This document shows positions 55,384 through 64,000 of a stretch of 64,000 nt of DNA, piece by piece. Location of the stretch: positions 4,216,001-4,280,000 of the forward strand of contig CANTUV010000015.1 of the NCBI GenBank assembly GCA_947685225.1, read 5' to 3'. The stretch is from Garcia nutans (lineage: Eukaryota; Streptophyta; Magnoliopsida; Malpighiales; Euphorbiaceae). The position numbers and the translations under genes were made by a program. The notes beneath the pieces were generated by a model. It saw nothing but the letters and a program-made list of their open reading frames with translations. It was not told where the DNA came from and ran no database searches. Numbering within the stretch: the stretch's first letter is position 1; each line of letters begins with the position of its first letter.

Positions 55384-56508
55384 TGTTGTAGGTGGTATAG
55401 TTGTATGTTCTTGAATTGTCGTACTTCAGGTCTATGAGCCAGAAAGGATTAATGATATGTCATGTGATGTATGTATGTATGTATGTATGTATGTATGTAT
55501 GCACAAACAATAAACAAACAAGGACAAATAGGACGTTCCTTCCAACCTTATAACTTCCACATACGAATAGCGAGTCTTTTTTCCTAGGTAATATGGTTAA
55601 CACAGTACCAACATGGGGTATCTTGTTTTTGAAAAATTCTCTAGGACATTTCAACCAATAGTTATATTTTCAAAAATGGAAATCAGTTCATGATAATTCC
55701 CATTAATTAGGTTTTAATCCATTCAACCAACTAAAGTAGCTTTTATGCTATATTGGATTAGAACTAAATTAAGAGGTTTATTATAAATAGATTTCTCACT
55801 TGAAAAAGTAACTAATGATTCATGCCAAAAACAAGCCCATGATTAATAACTCTTAGTATAAACTAGGCTCACAATTGATTTTTGGTATTTCATAATTGAC
55901 CTAAATATTTGTAAGCTCTTTTAAAGGTTGGATAAAAATAATTTTGTTTCTAAGCCCATTGTAAAAAGATTTTAGAAAAAATGGATTTTGGGCTTTGTAT
56001 TTGGGTCATGAGCAAAAGAATTTTTGATTTGTTTTTAGAAAATTTTATGTCCAAAGACCATCTTGAAAAGTTTTGAAAATAGCTTTGGTCTTTTGGATTT
56101 TAAAGAAAAATTTATTTGAGCTCACAATGTAATTAGGTCACATTAGAAAAGAACAAACCAAATAAGCCATGATTTAAGCCAAGATAAATTAACCATAGTC
56201 AAACAACAAGCATTTGAGATAAAACATAAGGAAAATAACTAGGCCAATTACATGAGCTTTTAGTCTTTGGGTTAAAAGGCTTAGGTTCCCATAGCAAGTA
56301 TATACCAAATGGTATAAGGATATGAGTGATTATGCCATGCTCGATCTCCATACCTTAAGTGAAAGTATGGTATCCCTTACATAACACAACACGGATAACA
56401 CGGACATCCTAACTCGCGCATACAATGCAATCTAATATGATGCAATGGATAATATCATGATAAGAATGAATAGATTAATATAAAGACCAACAGAATCAAC
56501 TTCTCTTA
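55384..56508 (-). other. O2 leader with (ATGT)n microsatellite
   Basis: Non-coding leader collinear with 38750-39884 of O1. ATGT repeats occupy about 55467-55501. Confidence 0.65.
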
Positions 56509-56526
56509 TCCCCAGTGGAGTCACCA
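56509..56526 (-). other. O2 primer-binding site, tRNA-Arg type
   Basis: The minus strand reads TGGTGACTCCACTGGGGA, one base different from the O1 site (TGGCGACTCC...), a C-to-T change at a CpG. Confidence 0.85.
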
Positions 56527-56527
56527 C

Positions 56528-58060
56528 TGTGAGTGGGGATTTTTTCCCCCACTCCCGATGGAATGGTTCTTGCGACTTCGGCACTGTTTAAGCTCGGGGC
56601 CTTAGAGAACACGGGCCTAAGCCAGGAGAAAATGGAGTCGCCACCCGGACGGGCTGGGAAAAAGAAAGGGGTGGATGACTCGATTCCTAAGTAATTCCCA
56701 ACCCCCTAATGGGTTTGAAAAGTTGGGTACGTGTGGGGAAGGTGAGAAATGCCCCCCACAGCGCCCGGTTCATTGGAACCGGCCTCCTTTGCAGGTCTTA
56801 ATATTATAAAATTCTTAATTATAACAATATTATCCATATTACATGCAATAATAAAGCATCATTATATTAAAATCAAAGCAATGTCCAAATAAAATAAATA
56901 AATGGACACTCATCCGAGGATGGAAACATGTCTTTACATCGTCCATGTCTAAACTAAATAGGACACCCACCGAAAGGTTGAAACATGTCCTTTACATTGG
57001 TTCAAAATATAAAAGCAATTTAAATTACATAAAATTTAACTAATGAGGTACCCATAAAGTGGAAACATACATCTTACAATTAGATTTTAGAAAACAATTA
57101 GATTTGTGAGACTTTAATAGAATAATTTAGGGTTTAAAAGTTTTGCAAATAAAATAACAGTTTAGTGTTTTGATAATTTAATCAACGATTTAGGCTACTG
57201 GATGAATGGAAAAATTTGATCTATAAAATATACTATTAAGTTTAATAATTTAGGTTACTGAGAGATTCAATATCAAAACAAATAATAGAAAAGTTTAAAA
57301 GAAAATATAGCAATAACATCATATGCTTAAACAATTCATGAATCAAAACGTAAGAATATTATAAATATAATAAAATCAAAGATTTATAATCAAACCTCCG
57401 TTCGTTGGTTCCTCCACAATTGACTTCTGGATGAACAATGAACAAAGACAGCGTTGTTGTCATTGATGGATTGACGACTGATCAGTGCTACTCGTTGTTG
57501 ATTTCTTTTTGCTGTCTTCTGCTTTGTTGTTTAATCTTTCTTCATATTATTTGCGGACCCTCTTAATGTTCATTGCCACCTTTTTAAATTCTGAAACGTT
57601 ATTATTTATAAGCAAACCTCACTCAGAATCCTTAACTCTAATATTAATCCGTCCGTAAAATAAATTTTAGTTCAATTAGAAAACTCATTGAAACCATGTC
57701 GATTTGAGGCAACTGGTCGACATGAGTTAAGGCCATGTCGACCTGGTTGCCCTAGGTCGACATAAGTCCAACCTCATGTCAATCTGGGTTGCCAGATCGA
57801 CATGAGGCATGCTTATGTCTCCCTGGCCGGCCTGACTCAAATTATTCTTGCCCTTTTTTAACTTATGGACCGAAAAGTTTTAATTTGGGCCGATTCAACT
57901 TGATTTTAGGGTTTTACAATTGAATTTATGCCTCTTTAATCCGAACCGACTCCTTTAAAAATTATAAAATAGGTTTAAATATTTCTAAGTCGGATCAAAT
58001 TTATTTTGGCATCCTTTAATTAGTACCATATCAAATTGCGGTCAAAATTAAGGGTCTACA
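56528..58060 (-). repeat. O2 5' LTR (right copy), shortened
   Basis: It aligns with 49629-51640 but jumps from the ACATCTTACAATT equivalent of about 50185 to about 50670, removing much of the telobox-type region. The GTCGA dyad array is kept at 57697-57830. Confidence 0.9.
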
Positions 58061-58287
58061 CTTGGTTGAAACTTTCATTGGCTTGGATGAGCTTAGTTCT
58101 AGTTCCCGTAGTTTTTGAGGCAGTCCACTCCTCCTTCAAATTTGGCTACAAGAGACGCTAAACTTGTTGTCACACCCTATAGTTGACCCTTCAAGATACT
58201 TGTCTCGTCACCATACTTCCTACCGGATCACGTGCTTTACTAATCTTTAAGATGATTGGGTCTTATGACTTTTATCCAAATGCCTAA
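58061..58287 (+). pseudogene. DUF7745-like plant transposon gene relic, C-terminal part
   Basis: In the frame continuing from 3897 and 49618-49628 it reads LVETFIGLDELSSSSRSF, stop, GSPLLLQIWLQETLNLLSHP, then decays. The blocks ETF-x2-L and GS-LLLQIWLQE resemble the C-terminal part of DUF7745-type proteins. The first five bases duplicate the O2 target. Confidence 0.55.
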
Positions 58288-58347
58288 GGATATTATGTAA
58301 CACACTTATACCCTATAGGATATTATGTAACACACTTATACCCTATA
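58288..58347 (-). repeat. 30-bp tandem duplication at an LTR end
   Basis: GGATATTATGTAACACACTT plus TATACCCTATA occurs twice in direct tandem. The unit spans the LTR terminus (TGTAACACAC) and its flank, so the true LTR end is either 58296 or 58326. Confidence 0.85.
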
Positions 58348-59663
58348 TATTTATAATACATATATATAATATAAGAGTGGTACATAAGATATCTGTAAAA
58401 GCTCTTTTATCCAGTTCAAAAAAAATATTTAAATTTAAATTATAAGTATCAATAATTAATACTGATTAATTTATAAGAGAAAATCTCTAGGAAAATTTGC
58501 TAGAGTTTTATCTAAAATTTCATAAAATCCCATATTCAACAAACACATCCTATGAATTATCCACAATACCATCACAAATACATATATATATATATAATTT
58601 CCCCAAAACAAGTTTAGTTTCGATATGATCTTTGTATCTTACAAAATCTAAAATGCATTATATAAAAAAAAACTATACATGTATGCAATCCCTAGCACCG
58701 TTGGTCTTGTGGCAACCAAAGACTCCAGTCTTCACCTCACTATAGACCGTTCTGCTCTGCAGTCCTCTCACCTACGTGATACAACTAATCACGCTAAACC
58801 CGAACACTTAGTGGTACATACATTGACAACATAACACTATTTTAAAATTAGAACATACATTACACTCATAGCACACCGTGCTCTAAATACATACATTATT
58901 TATTAATACATTCTTTATCAATTAAACTTTTATTTACTATCATCTTGTATATTTCACTTCTTATCCACAACACATATATTTATAAAAATAACACTAACAC
59001 ATACATTGGGCCTAAATAACCTTATACAATATGCAAGTACCAGAGGCATTGATTTGGTCTATAGTATTAATTGACACTTCTGTGTCTAGCCCCAAAGACA
59101 AATAACATCATTAATAGTGACACCAGTGTCTAGCCCTGATGGCAAATAATATCATAAGTGATACATAGCGTCTAGCCCCTAAGATAAATCATATCTTAGG
59201 CATGCCATACCAATAGCACCAAATATAATTCTTTGGATCAGAATATGATATAAGGTAAGCATACAACAAACAATTCATATCATGTCACATTTTCATTTTT
59301 ATTTTACCTTTCCTTTCCTCTTTCTCATCTTTACTATTAGTTTCACCATTTTCATCCCTTTTAACATCTCATTTTGCTTTTTCCATATTTCTTATTTACA
59401 ATTTCCAAATATTTCTTCTAATCATCCTATATATCTTGATCACCTCCCATAGTCTCATTGTTCCGTATCCATTTCCATCGCATTATACAATATAGTTCAA
59501 TTTCACACCCACATGCACAATGTCACATTAAAGGTTCAGAAGATCTCCTTAAAGTGTGCCAGCAAACATATTATATTATACATAAATATTCAATATCATA
59601 TTTCCCAATACATTATGCAATTTATCGTCAATTTAATAACAACACATAAATTCATACATATTG
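58296..59663 (-). mobile_element. LTR fragment (minus sense), TGTAATATCCC family
   Basis: The element-sense 3' part of an LTR ends GTGTTACA. It holds CTAGACAC(T/A) and GGTATT words (59075-59200), and hairpins H3 (ACGTGAT 58774-58780 / ATCACGC 58788-58794) and H2 (58794-58811). Its 5' half is missing because another LTR begins at 59664. If that element inserted here, the rest should lie beyond the window. Confidence 0.7.
58774..58811 (-). other. Conserved LTR hairpins H3 and H2 (minus sense, divergent)
   Basis: In element sense H2 is CTAAG / TTTAG (one G.T) and H3 is GCGTGAT / ATCACGT. Both H3 arms changed together relative to GCGCGAT / ATCGCGC. Confidence 0.82.
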
Positions 59664-62100
59664 TGTAACATCCCTAATTTTAGTGTACATTGGAGTAATC
59701 AACATGGAGGATTAAGTAGGTGTGATTGAAAGAGACAAATATGAGAGGTACATCAAATAGATATAAGATATATATATATATATTATACTTGATATATACA
59801 TGAAATATATATTACATATACAAGACATATACATATAAGCAAAATATATAATACATATAAGTAAAGTATATATTTGTGTTGGAAGATAGTAATTATGATA
59901 ATAATAATATAATAAATAGTAATGAATAAAATAAATCAAAATTAAAAATAAATTTGATAGTGGAAGATGATGAAACTTTGGATGTTTATTAAATATTAAA
60001 TAATTAATTATTATTATTAAAAATAATTGAAAAGAAAGGAACGACAAAGGAAGAGATAAATCTCATAATATTTTATTATATTTTAACTAATAAATAAATT
60101 ATTAATTATACATGAGGCTAGGAAGAAAAGGAAAAAAAAAAAGGTCTATTTTCTTCTTCTTGTTCTTCTTCTTCTTGAACATGAGCCATTGGAGAGGGTG
60201 AGAGTTTGTTTTAGTTTATGTTATACACCAAATTCTATAAGAATTCCAGGAAGATTTAAGGAGATTTTAAAGGTTTCTTGACAATCCAAGTAAGTACTCT
60301 TTCTTAAGCTTATTTTTAATTAATTTTAAGAATATATTTGAATTAGTTAGAGAGAGAAAATTATGGTTAATTGAGAAAAAAAAAAGATAGTTATGATATG
60401 GTTGGGATATATATGTGTTAGTTTGATTAATAATTCATGGAAATGAACTTAAATATTGAATTTAGGGTTATGGAATGAATACGTGTGAATAAGAGTTTTG
60501 ATATAGATGAATATAATTCTTATAGCAGATTGATTTAATGTTGTTTTAATATACATATAATAATTTTATGGTTAATGTTGATCATTGGCAAGTTTGCAGA
60601 AAGTTAATAAATTTAGGGTTATGTAAAAAATTAGAGTTTTAGCATGAATGCATATAATTGTTGAAATGGAATAATCTAATATTGTTATAGTATATATATG
60701 GTGATTTTATGATTGGAAATGTAATAGGGTTAAGTTTGGATGAAGTTAGGGCTTATAGCAAGAATATGTGAAAATAGGGTTTGTAAAGGAGATGTTTATA
60801 ATTATTGAATTGAATTGTTTTGATGTTATTTTGATACATAAATAATAATTTTATGGTTAAGTTTTAGAAATGAGTGGGTTTGGTTGACGTTTGAACAAAG
60901 TAGAAAAGGGGAAAATAAGATTTTATTGAGATTTTGGTAGGAATTGCTTGAATAATGATAATTTAATATACGTTGATAATGGTAATGATTTTAAATGAAT
61001 AATGTGGGTTATTGTATGACTTATGAGTGTGTAGGATAAGAAATTCCCTAAGAAGATCATTAGGGTTTGGTGAAAGTAAGAGGTGAAGAAGGAATTGAAG
61101 TAATTTCAAGGCTTTATCAAGGTCAGTAAATAATATAGTTAATGTTGTTTTTATTACATTGTAGTTGGCATAACACATTATGAATTAGAGAATGTGTTAT
61201 GTCACTTTTATTTTGGATATGATAAGGATATATGCATTGCATTATTAAGAGAGTGATTAATGCATAAGGAATAAAAAATGAGGTATTGTAGAATGGATGT
61301 TGCTATTGTTATGTGCATAAAATATAAGATGGGAAATATGTTAAAAGTGATTAAAAAAGTTGAGAAAGGAATATTGTGGAAAATAATGTGAAGAATAATG
61401 CGAAAATAACTAAAGTGTAGAAATTATAAAAAGGAAATTGATAATGTTGATGAGCAATATAGGAAAAAAATAATATGTAATTAAAATTGTAGGAATGGAC
61501 TATATAATATGCAATGTTATTCGTAATGTGGAATTGACTATAAAATGAAGAGAAATAGACAAATGAAATAAAAACTTGATAAAGATATGTAGTAGTGTGT
61601 CACATTATGAATGTGACCCATGATTTTGAAATGTGATATGAAAGTGATCATCATATGGGGTGATCACCTGGAAAATGGAATATGGATATGAAATGTAGGA
61701 ACTGAGCAAAAGTGATGAAGAAGTGTTGAAAAATAAACAATAAAGGAATTGGGTATGCTACAGTTATAATGTATATGAAATGTGTGTTTGTCTTGTATAG
61801 TATCTTATTCTAGAGAATTATTTTTGGTGCTATGATTTGATTTGCCTTCGGACTAGATGTCGGTCGTCACTTATGATATAGTTTACCTTCGGGCTAGACA
61901 TTGGACGTTACTATTATTTGCCTTCAGGGCTAGACACAGAGATGTCAATAGGGGACGGATACGACACTTAGATTCTCCGTGTCGCAATAGACCATAACAA
62001 TATCTCTAGAACCAGTATACTGTATAAGGTTATTTGGGCCCTATATGTGTGATTGTGATATGTTTATGTGTATATTTCTTAGGTGTTGTGAAGTAATTTT
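59664..62100 (+). mobile_element. LTR (plus sense), 5' part, LARD-type, truncated
   Basis: It starts TGTAACATCCCTAATTTT. It holds a TA-rich segment, TTC repeats (60150-60177), GTAAGT (60290), hairpin H1 (61169-61201), and GGGCTAGACA words (61850-61940) inverted relative to 59090-59200. The expected H2/H3, LTR end and primer site are not found, so the U5 end is deleted. The right limit is approximate. Confidence 0.65.
61169..61201 (+). other. Conserved LTR hairpin H1 (divergent copy)
   Basis: The arms CATAACACATT and AATGTGTTATG form 11 perfect pairs. Compared with CTTAAC / GTTAAG, the second pair changed from T-A to A-T. Confidence 0.85.
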
Positions 62101-63621
62101 GTCCGAATTTTTGGACCAATGTAGAGATGTTAAATGAACTTAAAATTTAATTGGAAGTTTATCTATGTGTTATTATTTGATGCATGGAATTTTATAATTT
62201 TTAAATATGATTTACTAGTTAAGAAAAATAGAAGAACACAAATTGTTAGAGCAATTCCGGCAATTCAAAATCTGTGAAAGTTGGGAATCATATTTAAAAA
62301 CTATAGTAAACAAACCCAGAAAAAAATTAAAATTTATATACTAGATCATATGTATCTCTGGGACATGGTTAAATTTTGTAAATTTTTATTAGGGTTTGAT
62401 ACCTAAAAAAATGTAAAAATAAATATTGCCCGAAGAATTATTAAAAAAATAATAAGTGGGTTTGGAAGACTTAATTTTTAAATATAGTAAATAAACTTGA
62501 AAAAATCTAAAATTTTAAATATATGTTCATATGTGTGTCTAGTGCACATGATTATAATCTCTATTAAACATTTAGTGATGAATGAAAAGTTAAAAAGTGA
62601 GATTGACATGAAAGTTAGGAAGTCATGCATATTTGTATAATTGAGTAATAGATTAATTGTTATGTGAAAAATGAATGAAAAAAATTATGAGAATTTACAT
62701 GTGGATTGGTAGATGTATGAAGGATGAATATGGAGTTTTTAATAAATTAGAACAAATGGGTTCATAATTAAAATCAATAGAAGAATTAGTTTATGACAAC
62801 AATTTTGTTTACTATACAAGTATATTGATGATTTATTAAAGTGATTTATAGTATTAGTTAAGTTAAGATTTACTATGAGTGATTAAAAATTTAGTTGGTG
62901 TTCTTTATTATAAGTAAATATATAAATATTGAATATTTTCTAAGTTTTAAATGAATATAAGCAATAAAAGTGTGAATTTACATAAACGGTTTACTAAATT
63001 AATATGAGTTGAGGTTATGTATGCAATCTATGTTTGGTTGTATGACAGAGATGTATTTATTAATGTGTTATATGGAAGTGGATGTTATGAGAAAAGTAAT
63101 AAATATATTTTTCGATATTTAAGGTGGATGTAAAAATTTAATAATGTATATATAATGATTGCATAATAAATGGATTCTAATTTCTTTTATAAATGGTACT
63201 CGATTGATTAACTTATGAAAGTTTAGAGTGGAATTAAATTGAGTTTTTAGTATGCTAATTATTGTCCATTTGATTTAAGTGGATGGAATTAATTAAGATA
63301 CGATAAGTAAATTTTTGGAGCAGTCATAATTGATAGCAGATTATTAAAGATATAAATGAGACCAATTCATTGGATGAGCTTGAAAATAATATTTGCATTA
63401 AGAGAGTTTAATATATGTATATTGATTTTAAAAAAAAAAGGGTGCATTGTTGAAGAATGAACAAAGGATGATTGTACATGATAAGAGGATTTTGCATTAA
63501 TTGTGAGAAAATAATACAATTTAAGAAACAACATAAAAACTATGGCAGATTAAGGAATCATTGATGATTTTATATAGTTGGGGGAGTAAGACAAGGAAGA
63601 AAAGAAAAGATATAATTATTT
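62101..63621 (+). other. AT-rich non-coding internal region of the last LARD-type element
   Basis: No coding pattern in either strand. It leads into a LARD-type purine tract. Confidence 0.55.
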
Positions 63622-63634
63622 AAGGGGGAGAGAA
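63622..63634 (+). other. Polypurine tract of the last LARD-type element
   Basis: AAGGGGGAGAGAA, identical to 13426-13438, directly before an LTR start. Confidence 0.88.
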
Positions 63635-63635
63635 T

Positions 63636-63940
63636 TATAATATCCATGGTTTTGGATAGATTAAATATGTATTTTGACGTTAATTAAAGTATAGGGAAGG
63701 TACATGTGTTGTATATACCTAATGCATATCCAGTGTATACATATTATATGCTTATTATATATGTTGGATATATATTATATACTTAATATATATATGATAT
63801 ACACATAATGTATACATGAGATATATATAAGATATACATTAATATTCATATAAATAAAAATATACATTCGATATATATAACATATACATAAAATATACCA
63901 CATATATATATATATATTAAGTATAAAGTGGTATTGGAAA

Positions 63941-63981
<41 letters not shown>

Positions 63982-64000
63982 TCAAAGAATGAAATAAAGT
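63636..64000 (+). repeat. 3' LTR start of the last LARD-type element (runs off window)
   Basis: It begins TATAATATCC (TG changed to TA). Long TA-rich, quasi-repeated ATATACATAT stretches follow, then an (ATA)n tract (about 63945-63980) at the same position as in the LARD LTR. Its divergence from 59664 leaves open whether both LTRs belong to one element. Confidence 0.75.

Larger units (their letters stand above)
49629..58060 (-). mobile_element. O2: gag-only Tat/Ogre-like LTR retrotransposon
   Basis: 8432 bp on the minus strand, with TSD CTTAG (49624-49628) and CTTGG (58061-58065), one mismatch. The primer site at 56509-56526 and the purine tract at 51641-51655 are the same types as in O1. 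The interior (51641-56527) carries a damaged gag, the same minisatellites and the same non-coding spacer as O1, and no pol. The LTRs are 2012 bp (left) and 1533 bp (right); the right one has lost about 490 bp. Confidence 0.9.

Noticed and set aside
59664..64000. A complete LARD with two matching LTRs
   Set aside because: No LTR end or primer site follows the left LTR, and the two LTR starts are too diverged to pair with confidence.

Overview
This is plant nuclear DNA, almost certainly from a flowering plant and probably a eudicot with a large repeat-rich genome. The evidence is Sirevirus (Ty1/Copia), Athila and Tat/Ogre-like (Ty3/Gypsy) retrotransposons, plant-type primer-binding sites (initiator tRNA-Met and a tRNA-Arg-type site), AT-rich sequence and teloboxes. 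I see no host gene, rRNA, tRNA, CRISPR array or bacterial feature. The window is a stack of LTR retrotransposons inserted into each other, and the insertion order can be read from target-site duplications (TSDs).

Layout. 1-3897 is old background: a Sirevirus LTR relic, another LTR end, and decayed coding sequence, including a DUF7745-like plant transposon gene relic that ends at 3897. 3898-49612 is O1, a plus-strand gag-only Tat/Ogre-like element (TSD ATTCC). Its 5' LTR is broken by an Athila element (5222-35222, minus strand, TSD CACCC/CACAC) and by a solo LTR (35294-37886, TSD TCCAT). Its interior holds another solo LTR (43866-46643, TSD CCAGT). The Athila element holds a non-coding LTR element ('LARD', 6982-26590, TSD ATAAA) and a minus-strand solo LTR (29078-31513, TSD GTATA). 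The 3' LTR of the LARD holds an apparently intact Sirevirus (14887-25029, minus strand, TSD TAAGA). This gives four nested insertion levels on top of the background.

49629-58060 is O2, a minus-strand relative of O1 that sits tail-to-tail with it, 16 bp away. 58061-58287 is the continuation of the DUF7745-like relic. From 58296 onward there is a truncated minus-strand LTR, then a degenerate plus-strand LARD-type element that runs off the right edge.

The Sirevirus is the only element with complete genes: gag, pol (protease, integrase, RT, RNase H) and a third ORF after pol. Its LTRs differ by one substitution plus a G-run length difference, so it inserted recently. The Athila element keeps RNase H, integrase and ORF3 as pseudogenes. 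O1 and O2 keep only damaged gag. The LARD and the solo LTRs are non-coding.

The most interesting signals are non-coding. Several diverged LTRs of the TGTAATATCCC type share hairpins whose stems change on both arms together. A roughly 60-bp dyad repeat is shared between the LARD-type LTRs and the unrelated Athila element. Every element group examined carries its own GC-rich palindromic word array. The third ORFs of the Copia Sirevirus and the Gypsy Athila also look homologous.
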